A stretch of DNA of 64,000 nucleotides, from contig SVIZ01000007.1 in assembly GCA_015069205.1 (NCBI GenBank), positions 62,001 to 126,000 of the forward strand, given 5' to 3'. The DNA comes from Oscillospiraceae bacterium (GTDB taxonomy: Bacteria; Bacillota; Clostridia; Saccharofermentanales; Saccharofermentanaceae). The notes beneath the pieces are model-generated. The model was not told the origin of the DNA. It saw only the letters and a program-made list of their open reading frames with translations, and made no database searches. This document shows positions 8,710 to 18,355 of the stretch, piece after piece (within the stretch, counting starts at the first letter, position 1; every line of letters starts with the position of its first letter). The position numbers and the translations under genes were made by a program.

Positions 8710-9642
8710 ATGACAAGAATCACAGATTTGATCGGTATCAAGTATCCCATCTTCCAGGGTGGTATGGCATGGGTAGCTGACTGGCACATCGCAGCTGCTG
8801 TATCCGAAGCAGGCGGTCTCGGCATCATCGGTGTCGGCGGTGCAGATGAGAACTGGCTCCGTGACCAGATCAAGAAGTGCCGTGAAGCAACAGATAAGCC
8901 GTTCGGCGTAAACCTTATGCTCATGAACCCCAGAGCTCCTGAGATCGCTAAGGTCATCGCAGAAGAGAAGGTTAAGGTAGTTACTACAGGTGCAGGTTCA
9001 CCTGAGAAGTATATGGAGATGTGGAAAGAGGCAGGCATCATCGTTGTTCCTGTAGTTGCAGGTGTTGCTCTTGCAAAGAGAATGCAGCAGTGCGGTGCTG
9101 ACGCCGTTATCGCTGAGGGCACGGAGTCCGGCGGACACATCGGTGAAGCTACGACAATGACACTGGTTCCCCAGGTCGTTGATGCAGTATCGATCCCCGT
9201 TATCGCAGCAGGCGGTATCGCTGACGGCAGAGGCGTTGCGGCAGCTTTCATGCTCGGTGCCGAGGGCGTTCAGTGCGGAACAGTTTTCTGTGCATGCGAC
9301 GAGGTAAACGTTCACCAGAACTACAAGGACATGGTCATCAAGGCAAAGGATAACTCAACAAGAGTTACCGGCAGATCTTACGGCCACCCGGTAAGACAGA
9401 TCAGAAACGCTCTTTCCAACAAGTATCTTGAGATGGAGCAGAGCGGCGTTACTTTCGAGGAGCTCGAAGGACTTACAGTAGGAAGTCTCCGTAAGGCTGT
9501 TGTCGAAGGCGACGTTAAGGAAGGAACATTCATGGCAGGACAGATCGCAGGTCTTGTAAATGAGATAAGACCTGCCAAGGATATCATCGAGTCGATGTTC
9601 TCCAAGGCAGATGAACTTTTAGGAAGGAAACTCGAAGCATAA
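8710..9642 (+). CDS. fabK: Enoyl-ACP reductase II (FMN-dependent)
   Basis: YPIFQGGMAWVAD, GTESGGHIGEATTMTLVPQVVDAV, AAGGIADGRG. Confidence 0.95.
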   Translation: MTRITDLIGIKYPIFQGGMAWVADWHIAAAVSEAGGLGIIGVGGADENWLRDQIKKCREATDKPFGVNLMLMNPRAPEIAKVIAEEKVKVVTTGAGSPEKYMEMWKEAGIIVVPVVAGVALAKRMQQCGADAVIAEGTESGGHIGEATTMTLVPQVVDAVSIPVIAAGGIADGRGVAAAFMLGAEGVQCGTVFCACDEVNVHQNYKDMVIKAKDNSTRVTGRSYGHPVRQIRNALSNKYLEMEQSGVTFEELEGLTVGSLRKAVVEGDVKEGTFMAGQIAGLVNEIRPAKDIIESMFSKADELLGRKLEA

Positions 9643-10559
9643 TGAGTATCGCATTTTGTTATCCGGGCCAGGGCGTACAGCACGTTGGAATGGCCGAAGG
9701 TTTTGTTAAGGCAGACAGCGCTTACGCTGATATGGTGGCTAAAGCTTCTGAAGCTTCTGGCATCGACATGAACAAGCTCCTTTTCGAGGAGAATGAAGAC
9801 ATCAACATCACAGAATATACACAGCCCGCACTTGTTACGGCATGCTGCATCATCACTGATGCGCTCCTCAAGGCAGGCATCAAGCCCGACGTAACTGCAG
9901 GCCTTTCACTCGGTGAATACTGCAGCCTTTATGTTGCAGGCGCACTCGGATTTGAAGACGCAGTAAGACTTACCAGGATCAGAGGAAGACTCATGTCCAA
10001 TGCTGTCCCCGCAGGCGAGGGCACAATGGCAGCCGTAATCGGTCTTACACAGGAGCAGGTTGAAGCAGTTACAAATACGATCGAAAACGTATGGCCTGCT
10101 AACTTTAACTGCCCCGGCCAGATCGTAATCACAGGCAAGAAGGAAGCAGTTCACGAGGCTATGCCCAAGCTTTCTGAAGCAGGCGCTAAAAAGGTCGTTG
10201 AGCTTAACGTATCAGGACCTTTCCACTCACCTCTCCTCAAGGTAGCAGGCGAGGAACTCGGCAAAGAACTCGCAAACGTTGAGATGAAGGATCTCAAGAT
10301 CCCTTATTTCGCAAATGCAAGCGCAGCAAAGATAGAAGACAAGGCACAGATCAAGGATCTTCTTGAGAAGCAGGTCTACAGCCCCGTAAAGTGGGAGCAG
10401 ACACTCTATGAGCTCGAGAAGATGGGTGTCGACACGATCATCGAAGTAGGTCCCGGAAAGACGATCGCAGGATTCGTCAGAAAGACGGTTCCTTCAATCA
10501 AGGTAATCGGTGTCGCTTCACCTGAAGACATCGAAACATTAAAGGAAAAGCTCGGCTGA
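9642..10559 (+). CDS. fabD: Malonyl-CoA:ACP transacylase
   Basis: YPGQGVQHVGM, GLSLGEYCSL active-site region, GPFHSPLL. Confidence 0.95.
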   Translation: MSIAFCYPGQGVQHVGMAEGFVKADSAYADMVAKASEASGIDMNKLLFEENEDINITEYTQPALVTACCIITDALLKAGIKPDVTAGLSLGEYCSLYVAGALGFEDAVRLTRIRGRLMSNAVPAGEGTMAAVIGLTQEQVEAVTNTIENVWPANFNCPGQIVITGKKEAVHEAMPKLSEAGAKKVVELNVSGPFHSPLLKVAGEELGKELANVEMKDLKIPYFANASAAKIEDKAQIKDLLEKQVYSPVKWEQTLYELEKMGVDTIIEVGPGKTIAGFVRKTVPSIKVIGVASPEDIETLKEKLG

Positions 10560-10577
10560 TTCAAGGAGGTACAGATC

Positions 10578-11324
10578 ATGTCAGAGAACACAAGAAAAAC
10601 AGCAATCGTTACAGGCGCTTCAAGAGGTATCGGTAAGGCTATCGCAATCAAGCTTGCAAAGAGCGGCTATAACATCGCAATCGTTGATGCCTGCCCCCTC
10701 GAAAACAGCAAGGAAGCTGAGGAAGAGGTAAAGGCACTCGGCGTTGATGCTAAGGCATATCAGTGCAACGTTGCTGATTTTGAGAAAGTCGGCGAGACAG
10801 TAGCACAGATCAACGAAGACTTCGGCGGAATCTACATCCTCGTTAATAACGCAGGTATCACAAGAGATACTCTTCTCATCAAGATGACAGAGCAGAATTT
10901 CGATGACGTTATCGCAGTTAACCTTAAGGGTACATTCAACTTCATCAAGCACACTGCACCTATCATGATGAAGAAGAGAGAAGGAAGAGTCGTAAGCATT
11001 TCTTCCATCGTAGGTCTTGAAGGTCAGGCAGGACAGGTCAACTATTCCGCTTCAAAGGCAGGAATCGTTGGCGTTACAAAGTCATGCGCAAGAGAGTTCG
11101 CTTCAAGAAACATCACATTTAACGCAATCGCTCCCGGATATGTTGAGACACCCATGACTGCTGTTCTTACAGACAAGCAGAAGGAAGCAATCTTTGAGAT
11201 GATCCCTCTTAAGAGATACGGACAGCCTGAGGATATCGCTAACGCAGTTAACTTCCTCTGCTCTGAAGATGCTTCTTACATCACAGGTCAGGTTCTTTCC
11301 GTAGACGGCGGAATGCATATGTAA
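10578..11324 (+). CDS. fabG: 3-oxoacyl-ACP reductase
   Basis: TGASRGIGKAIA, NNAGITRD, YSASKAG, ITGQVLSVDGGMHM. Confidence 0.95.
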   Translation: MSENTRKTAIVTGASRGIGKAIAIKLAKSGYNIAIVDACPLENSKEAEEEVKALGVDAKAYQCNVADFEKVGETVAQINEDFGGIYILVNNAGITRDTLLIKMTEQNFDDVIAVNLKGTFNFIKHTAPIMMKKREGRVVSISSIVGLEGQAGQVNYSASKAGIVGVTKSCAREFASRNITFNAIAPGYVETPMTAVLTDKQKEAIFEMIPLKRYGQPEDIANAVNFLCSEDASYITGQVLSVDGGMHM

Positions 11325-11327
11325 TCC

Positions 11328-11348
11328 AGGTGCTTTTGGGGAGCACCT
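11328..11348 (+). promoter_or_regulatory. Intergenic hairpin between fabG and fabF
   Basis: AGGTGCT...AGCACCT, no downstream T-run, so more likely attenuation or processing than termination. Confidence 0.35.
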
Positions 11349-11379
11349 CGAAAATAAAAACTAACGGAGAATTAAGTAA

Positions 11380-12612
11380 ATGGCAAACAGAGTCGTAGTA
11401 ACCGGTATGGGTGCAATCACACCTCTTGGTAACAGCGTAGAGACTTTCTGGGAAGGTCTTAAGAAAGGAAAGGCAGCTACCGCGCCGATTACAAAGTTTG
11501 ATGCAAGCGGTTTCAAAGTAAAGCTCGCATGCGAAGTAAAGGATTTTGATCCTCAGAACTACATGGATTTCAAGACAATGAAGCGTATGGAACCTTTCGC
11601 TCACTACGCTTTGGCAGCTGCAAAGGAAGCTATCGAGCAGGCTGGTCTTGATATGGAGAAGGAAGACCCTTACAGAGTAGGTGTCATCGTAAGCTCCGGT
11701 ATCGGATCAATGCAGGCTCACGAGAGGGAGCAGATCAGATTCGAGAAGTCCGGCAAAATCGCACCTATGTACATTCCTATGATGATCGCCAACATGGCAT
11801 CAGCAAACATCGCTATCCAGTACGGAATGAAGGGAATCAACACATGCGTTGTTACAGCATGTGCTACAGGTCTTCATTCTATCGGTGATGCTTTCAAGGC
11901 AGTTAAGTACGGTGATGCAGACGTCATGATCACAGGCGGATGCGAAGCAGCTGTATGCAAGACAGGTATTCAGGGATTCGCAGCTCTTACAGCTCTTTCA
12001 ACAAACGAAGATCCCGAGACAGCTTCAAGACCGTTCGACAAGGACAGAGATGGCTTTGTAATCGGTGAAGGTTCAGGAGTTCTCGTTATCGAGTCTTATG
12101 AGCACGCGAAGGCAAGAGGCGCAAACATCCTTGCAGAAATCGTCGGATACGGTGCAACATGCGATGCATATCACATCACATCACCTGCAGAAGACGGTTC
12201 AGGCGCAGGCATGGCAATGATCATCGCAATGCAGGAAGCAGGCATCACACCTTCCCAGATGGATTACATCAATGCTCACGGAACTTCAACACACCACAAC
12301 GATCTTTTCGAGACACGTGCAATGAAGTATGCATTCAAGGAAGACATCAAGAATGTATCCATCAACTCCACAAAGTCCATGATCGGTCACGCTCTTGGCG
12401 GTGCAGGCGGCATCGAGCTCATCACTTGCATTAAGGCAATCCAGGATTCTTATGTACACGTTACGGCAGGTTCCAAGGAATCTGAAGGCGAGATGGATCT
12501 CGATTACACATTTATCGAACCTAAGAATCGTGATATAACATACGCTATGACAAACAACTTGGGATTCGGCGGTCACAACGCTTCCATGATAGTCAAGAAG
12601 TTTGCTGAATAA
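11380..12612 (+). CDS. fabF: Beta-ketoacyl-ACP synthase II
   Basis: VVVTGMGAITPLGN, VVTACATG, NAHGTSTHHND, STKSMIGHALGGAGG. Confidence 0.96.
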   Translation: MANRVVVTGMGAITPLGNSVETFWEGLKKGKAATAPITKFDASGFKVKLACEVKDFDPQNYMDFKTMKRMEPFAHYALAAAKEAIEQAGLDMEKEDPYRVGVIVSSGIGSMQAHEREQIRFEKSGKIAPMYIPMMIANMASANIAIQYGMKGINTCVVTACATGLHSIGDAFKAVKYGDADVMITGGCEAAVCKTGIQGFAALTALSTNEDPETASRPFDKDRDGFVIGEGSGVLVIESYEHAKARGANILAEIVGYGATCDAYHITSPAEDGSGAGMAMIIAMQEAGITPSQMDYINAHGTSTHHNDLFETRAMKYAFKEDIKNVSINSTKSMIGHALGGAGGIELITCIKAIQDSYVHVTAGSKESEGEMDLDYTFIEPKNRDITYAMTNNLGFGGHNASMIVKKFAE

Positions 12613-12630
12613 TTACGGAGGATCCACATT

Positions 12631-13071
12631 ATGGCAAATGCACTTACCACAACAGAGATCATGAAGATCATCCCCCACAGACATCCTTTCCTTCTCATCG
12701 ACAGGGTTGAGGATTATGAGCCGGGTAAATTCTGCATCGCTTATAAGAACTTCACTTATGATGAGTATTTCTTCAGAGGACACTTCCCTGAGATGCCTAT
12801 CGTTCCGGGTGTTCTCACAGTTGAAGCTCTTGCCCAGGCAGGTGCTGTTGCGATCCTCTCCCAGGAAGAGTTCAAGGGCAAGATCGCTGTTTTCGCAGGC
12901 ATCGACAAGTGCAAGTTCAAGCAGCCTATCGTTCCGGGCGACACAGCAAGACTTGAGACAAAGATCACTGCCGTAAAGGGACCCGTAGGTCTTGGCGAAG
13001 CTGTTGCAACAGTCAACGGCAAGGTAGCAGTTCAGGCAACACTCAAGTTTGCTATCCTTACAAATTCATAA
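12631..13071 (+). CDS. fabZ: 3-hydroxyacyl-ACP dehydratase
   Basis: IIPHRHPFLLIDRV, GHFPEMPIVPGVLTVEALAQAG. Confidence 0.96.
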   Translation: MANALTTTEIMKIIPHRHPFLLIDRVEDYEPGKFCIAYKNFTYDEYFFRGHFPEMPIVPGVLTVEALAQAGAVAILSQEEFKGKIAVFAGIDKCKFKQPIVPGDTARLETKITAVKGPVGLGEAVATVNGKVAVQATLKFAILTNS

Positions 13072-13095
13072 GTTAAAAATATATCAGTCAATCGC

Positions 13096-13131
13096 AAAGG
13101 GCTGTCTCTTGATCAGGAGGCGGCCCTTTTT
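13096..13131 (+). terminator. Intrinsic terminator after fabZ
   Basis: AAAGGGC...GCCCTTTTT. Confidence 0.8.
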
Positions 13132-13187
13132 GATTGTATGCATTTTTTCGGTTTAACTGCGATGTACATTTTTCGTGATTTTCGACT

Positions 13188-13252
13188 CGAAAATTGCACA
13201 AAATGGCCGGTTTATGCAATTTCTGACCATTTTTTAAGCCGAAAATTGCACA
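13188..13252. repeat. AATTGCA triad, copy A
   Basis: 13-mer CGAAAATTGCACA at 13188 and 13240, with inverted TGCAATT between them. Element offsets 0/+23/+52. Confidence 0.65.
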
Positions 13253-13345
13253 CCGGTTATATCTCATATTCCGGAACATTGGAAAAGCTATGTTATAGTT
13301 AAACCATGTTGAGTTAGGCAGTGATAAGACTTAATGAGGCGGAAT

Positions 13346-15640
13346 ATGAATACAAAGAAATTTCTTAAAGCCATGACCGTTGAAGACAAAGCCAGACTCC
13401 TTTGCGGATCGTCTGATTTCATTATCGGAGGGTTCCAGTCTGCCGCCGGATATGTTCCTGAGCTGAGCATACAGGACGGCGGTACGGGCATTAACCATCA
13501 GCACTTTTTCCAGAGACTTTTCAGAGAGCCGCCGAAGGATGAAGACCCTGTTGCCGGCATGCATGTCTTTTTCAATTTCTATGAGCCCGAAAAGCTTACG
13601 AAAAAAGAGAAAGCCATAAGAGACAGGATCAACGCTGCCATGACCGAATACAGGTGCGGGATCGATGCCGCGCCGGGTTCATATCCTCCCGGAATCCTTC
13701 TTGCATCCACATGGGATAAAAAGACTGTTTATGAGACGGGCAAGGCACTTGCTATGGAAGCGGCCGTCTACCGCATCGGAGTCCTTCTGGGCACGCCAAA
13801 CTGCAATATCTTAAGAGAACCCAGAAACGGCAGATTCTTTGAAGGTTATTCCGAAGATCCGTTCCTTGCGAAAACGCTTGCACCGGAGATGTGTAAAGGT
13901 GTTGAGTCACAGGGCATTGCATCGAATGTTAAGCACTTCGCGTGCAACAATCTTGAGATCAACAGAACCAATATAGATGAGCTCGTAAGCATTAGAGCGC
14001 TCCGCGAAGTGTATTTCCCTGCATTTGAAGCTTGCAGCAAGGTCGCAACTACTCTCATGAGTGCATATAACTCTGTAAACGGAACTCATTGCCATGAAAA
14101 TCCCTGGCTTCTTAAGGATGTCCTTAGGAAAGAATGGGGCTATAAGGGAGTTACCATGACCGACTGGGGCGCCTGCCGTGAAAGAGCAGGAGATGCCGAA
14201 ACTGCAGGACAGGATCTTTTTATGCCCGGGCCCTTTGATCCGTCGGATATTGTTAAGGCGGTCAAGGACGGAAGATTGAAGATCAAAGATCTTGATGAGG
14301 CTGCACTAAGACTCCTTGAGCTGATAGACAGATTCGGCAGCGTAAAAGCACCGGAAGGCCTTACGACTTCCAAGTATGTGAAGACAGGCGACAAGGCGGC
14401 TTACAAGGCGGCATGCGAAGGTATTGTAATGCTCAAGAATAACGGAAGCCTGCCGCTTAAGAAGAATGCGAAAGTCGTATTCTTCGGCCCTGACCGTTTC
14501 CAGGATTCAGGTTGGGGAAGCGCCGAAGTAAAGACTGACAGAACGACGTTCCTGTCCAAAGAACTGGCTGCTATATTAGGTGAAAAGCATGTCCTTAAAG
14601 ACGATATCGAAGCTTTCAGAAAAGGCGCCACGGCGATAGTAATTGAGACGGTCAATTCGGGTGAGAGTTCCGACAGGCCTGACCTGAAGATGAATAAGAA
14701 GACGGTATCCGTGATAAAGAAGCTCGCTAAGAACAAGGGCAGGGGAAAGATCTGCCTGATCCTAAACGTGCCGGGTCCCGTTGAACTTGAGGGACTGGAG
14801 ACGGTTGTTGATTCCGTTTTCGCAGTGTTCTATCCGGGCATGATGGGCTCCAAGGCAATGGCGGATATCCTTACGGGCAAGGTGAATCCTTCAGGCGCGC
14901 TGCCGTGCACATTCCCTGTCAGATATGAGGATACGCCCTCGTATCTTTGCTATCCGGATAACATTACATGTAATTACGGCGAAGGCATCTACGTGGGTTA
15001 CAAGGGTTATCTCAAGCGGGGAATCAAGCCGCTTTATCCGTTCGGATACGGGCTTTCTTATTCGAAGTTTGAGGCAGGAGATATTTTCGGTAAGCGGAAA
15101 GGAAATAAGTTCAGCGTCACGTTCAGCCTTAAAAACAAGAGTGACATGGACGGCAAGGCTGTTGTACAGCTCTATGTTTCTAAAACAAAGCCCAGAACAG
15201 CAAGGGCACCTCTTGAACTTGCCGGATTTGCAAAGCCAATGGTTAAGGCAAAGAGTGAAACTGAGGTGACCATTTCCTTCGATAAGAATGAACTGGCATA
15301 TTTCGATGAGGAACTTAATAAATTCCTGGTCGAGGGCGGCAATTACGACCTGTTCCTGAGCCTTAAGGGGTGTGAGGATCTGATCCCGGCAGGAAGCATT
15401 TACATAGCCGACTGTTCGGAGGAACTGAAGTGCGGCCCTATGTGGAAGCTCAATCAGATAATGGGACAGAAAGCCCTTACTGATGCGATCGCGAAGGACT
15501 GCGAAGCCCTGGGCGAGCCATATATGGGCTTTGCGATGATGGCAAAGTGGTATCCGCACCAGACGTTTGCAGAGACGGTTAAGACACCTGAAAAATATAC
15601 GGAATTCCTTAAAGCCGCAAGTGAGTTCAGGGAGGAATAA
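13346..15640 (+). CDS. Glycoside hydrolase family 3 beta-glucosidase-like
   Basis: VTMTDWGA nucleophile region, LLGTPNCNILREPRNGRFFEGYSEDP, C-terminal Fn3-like region. Start at 13346 preferred because GAGGCGG precedes it. Confidence 0.9.
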   Translation: MNTKKFLKAMTVEDKARLLCGSSDFIIGGFQSAAGYVPELSIQDGGTGINHQHFFQRLFREPPKDEDPVAGMHVFFNFYEPEKLTKKEKAIRDRINAAMTEYRCGIDAAPGSYPPGILLASTWDKKTVYETGKALAMEAAVYRIGVLLGTPNCNILREPRNGRFFEGYSEDPFLAKTLAPEMCKGVESQGIASNVKHFACNNLEINRTNIDELVSIRALREVYFPAFEACSKVATTLMSAYNSVNGTHCHENPWLLKDVLRKEWGYKGVTMTDWGACRERAGDAETAGQDLFMPGPFDPSDIVKAVKDGRLKIKDLDEAALRLLELIDRFGSVKAPEGLTTSKYVKTGDKAAYKAACEGIVMLKNNGSLPLKKNAKVVFFGPDRFQDSGWGSAEVKTDRTTFLSKELAAILGEKHVLKDDIEAFRKGATAIVIETVNSGESSDRPDLKMNKKTVSVIKKLAKNKGRGKICLILNVPGPVELEGLETVVDSVFAVFYPGMMGSKAMADILTGKVNPSGALPCTFPVRYEDTPSYLCYPDNITCNYGEGIYVGYKGYLKRGIKPLYPFGYGLSYSKFEAGDIFGKRKGNKFSVTFSLKNKSDMDGKAVVQLYVSKTKPRTARAPLELAGFAKPMVKAKSETEVTISFDKNELAYFDEELNKFLVEGGNYDLFLSLKGCEDLIPAGSIYIADCSEELKCGPMWKLNQIMGQKALTDAIAKDCEALGEPYMGFAMMAKWYPHQTFAETVKTPEKYTEFLKAASEFREE

Positions 15641-15711
15641 ACCGCTCATTTTAGGCAATCCCGGCAAAATAGTGTATTATTATCACGACTTTAGGAACGG
15701 GAGGCTTTCTG

Positions 15712-16821
15712 ATGAGCGAATATGATTTCCTAATTGTAGGAGCAGGACTTTACGGCGCGACCTTTGCGCGTCTTGCAACTGATGACGGTTATAAGTGCCT
15801 TGTTATCGACAGAAGGCCTAATGTTGCGGGCAATGTCTATACCGAGGACGTTCACGGCATAAATGTCCACAAATACGGCGCTCATATTTTCCACACGAGC
15901 GATAAGGAAGTGTGGGAATTTGCGAATAAGTTTGCCGATTTCAACCGCTATACCAACATGGTCGTTGCAAACTACAAGGGCGAACTCTATTCGATGCCTT
16001 TCAACATGTATACATTCAACAAGATGTGGGGTGTCGTAACTCCTAAAGAAGCTAGGGCAAAGCTCGACGAGCAGATTGCCATGGGCAAGGTCGACGAGCC
16101 TAAAAACCTTGAAGAACAGGCGATATCGCTTATCGGTCCCGACATCTACAACAAGCTTGTAAAGGGTTATACCGAGAAGCAGTGGGGCAGGAAAGCCACC
16201 GAGCTTCCGGCGTTCATTATCAAGAGACTTCCCGTAAGACTTACTTACGATAACAACTATTTCAACGATAATTACCAGGGCATTCCGATCGGCGGATACA
16301 CAAAGTGGATCGAGAATATGCTTGACGGAATTGAGGTAAGATTGGGCACAGATTTCCTTAAAGAGAGGGATTCTTTAGGCAATATTGCCTCGAAAATCAT
16401 CTATACGGGAATGATAGATGAGTATTATAATTACTCCCTGGGCAAGCTCGAGTACAGAAGTCTTAGGTTTGAGACGGAATATCTGCCTGATACTGACGAC
16501 TTCCAGGGCAATGCGGTAGTCAACTATACCGATGCCGAGACGCCGTTCACGAGGATCTTGGAGCACAAGCATTTCGAGTTCGGAAAAGGCAAGGGAACAG
16601 TTATTACCCATGAGTATCCTGCCGACTGGAAACCCGGCGATGAGCCATACTATCCGCTCAATAATGACAGGAACAATGAGCTTTACAAGAAGTACGAAGA
16701 ACTCTCCGAAGCTGACGGCAACGTTATATTCGGTGGAAGACTCGGTAAATACAAGTACTATGACATGGATGACACGATCGCTGCATGCATGCAAAACTAC
16801 AAAAGGATAACAACTACATGA
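15712..16821 (+). CDS. glf: UDP-galactopyranose mutase
   Basis: FLIVGAGLYGATFARLA, HKYGAHIFHTSDKEVW, GYTEKQWGRKATELP. Confidence 0.95.
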   Translation: MSEYDFLIVGAGLYGATFARLATDDGYKCLVIDRRPNVAGNVYTEDVHGINVHKYGAHIFHTSDKEVWEFANKFADFNRYTNMVVANYKGELYSMPFNMYTFNKMWGVVTPKEARAKLDEQIAMGKVDEPKNLEEQAISLIGPDIYNKLVKGYTEKQWGRKATELPAFIIKRLPVRLTYDNNYFNDNYQGIPIGGYTKWIENMLDGIEVRLGTDFLKERDSLGNIASKIIYTGMIDEYYNYSLGKLEYRSLRFETEYLPDTDDFQGNAVVNYTDAETPFTRILEHKHFEFGKGKGTVITHEYPADWKPGDEPYYPLNNDRNNELYKKYEELSEADGNVIFGGRLGKYKYYDMDDTIAACMQNYKRITTT

Positions 16822-18266
16822 AGATGAAAAAAACCGGAACATTAATCCTCACGGCAGCTGTTGCAGCTTCCATATTCGCAGGATGCTCACAACCTGCTGA
16901 AGAAACAACGGTTATCGTTTCCGATCCAACTGCATTAACAACTGCACCCGCAGAGACTGCGCCGGCTGAAACTGCACCTGCAGAAACAGAGCCTGAGATC
17001 CCTGAGTCAATGGAAGATGTTTACGGTAATCAGATCACGAATTATCTTGACCATCAGTATTACTTCAATGGCGAGCCTGTTCCCATGTGGGAATCCAACT
17101 ACTATTTCATGGAGACTTTCAACGTATTAGGCGAGTCTGCAGGTTACAACGGTGCCCCGTTAACCACTTATGGATTTGTTGATCTTGCGGCTGAATATCC
17201 CGGTGAGGAATTTGCAACTTATGGTGATTTTTTAGTCAGACAGGCTGAGGAAACCATTCAGAGCAAATGCATTTTGTGCATGCGTGCCGAAGCTGAAGGA
17301 ATCACTCTTACAGATGAATCTTATGCACAGATCGATAAGCTTGTTGAAGATTACAGAAATTATGTGGCTCAGCTCAATATATCTCTCGAAGACTATCTCA
17401 AGATCAGCCTGGGTCCCGACATTGATGAGGCTTCTTTCAAGAAGATCTGGGAGATAGATTATCTTTCAAATGAATATGCAAATCATTACTGCTCGAATTA
17501 TGATGCGACTCTCCCGCAGATAAGATACGTCTTTTTCCCTGCGACCGAAGCAGATGCGCAGGAGATCAGAGATGCCGCTTCCGATGCTGCTTCACAGCTT
17601 AAGGATGCATGTGAGAACGACATAGAAAAGCTCCCCACTCTTGCTGAAGAGGCCAAGGCGGCCGGCACCAATCTGGATTACGGCGATCTTGCTATCCCGC
17701 TTGAACAGTTCCCTGTAAATCTTGAGGAATGGGCATGGTCAGAAAGCCGTTCAGCAGGTGATATCGACATCGTTGTTGAGCCCGATTTAGGTTACTTTGT
17801 TGTCGGTTACCTCGGCACAACTCCGGACAGGGAGAAAGCAACTGAGGCTCTTATAGGTGAGATCAGAGCTGACATCGAAGCAAATACATACGATTTCCAT
17901 ACCGATGAGCCTTTCGGCGCAGCTCCTGCAGCTCCCACGGCTACACCTGTACCGGAAACGTCTCAGACTGAACCCTCGGCACAGGTCTCATTTGATCCCA
18001 ATGCGACAAGCCCCACGACTCCGTCGGGCAACACTGCTCCGCTTAGCAATGCAAAAACAAATGATGTTATCGCTGTAGTATTGTATACACTTGCGGGTGT
18101 AGCGATTGCGGCTGTTGTAGTCATTCTCATTGCTTCAGCAGTGAAGAAGAGTAAGAATGCTCCTGATAAATCCGAAGCGTTTGACGATGAAGAAGATGAT
18201 GAGTCTGAGACAGATGCATCAGAGTCTGATGAAGACGAAGAAGACGATGAAGATGACGGCGAGTAA
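16818..18266 (+). CDS. PrsA/SurA-like lipoprotein with C-terminal TM and acidic tail (paralog 1)
   Basis: Lipobox ASIFAGC, parvulin-like block YVFFPATEADAQEI...GDIDIVVEPDLGYFVVGYLG, TM VVLYTLAGVAIAAVVVILIASAV, tail DDEEDDESETDASESDEDEEDDEDDGE. Confidence 0.75.
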   Translation: MKMKKTGTLILTAAVAASIFAGCSQPAEETTVIVSDPTALTTAPAETAPAETAPAETEPEIPESMEDVYGNQITNYLDHQYYFNGEPVPMWESNYYFMETFNVLGESAGYNGAPLTTYGFVDLAAEYPGEEFATYGDFLVRQAEETIQSKCILCMRAEAEGITLTDESYAQIDKLVEDYRNYVAQLNISLEDYLKISLGPDIDEASFKKIWEIDYLSNEYANHYCSNYDATLPQIRYVFFPATEADAQEIRDAASDAASQLKDACENDIEKLPTLAEEAKAAGTNLDYGDLAIPLEQFPVNLEEWAWSESRSAGDIDIVVEPDLGYFVVGYLGTTPDREKATEALIGEIRADIEANTYDFHTDEPFGAAPAAPTATPVPETSQTEPSAQVSFDPNATSPTTPSGNTAPLSNAKTNDVIAVVLYTLAGVAIAAVVVILIASAVKKSKNAPDKSEAFDDEEDDESETDASESDEDEEDDEDDGE

Positions 18267-18296
18267 CCGTATTTAACAAGGAATTCACGTAATTAC

Positions 18297-18327
18297 AGAG
18301 GCTGTCTCCCGGTTGAGGCAGCCTTTC
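18297..18327 (+). terminator. Hairpin terminator-like element after paralog 1
   Basis: AGGCTG...CAGCCTTTC. Confidence 0.55.
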
Positions 18328-18355
18328 GAAAATAAAAGATAACAGGAAAAACCAA

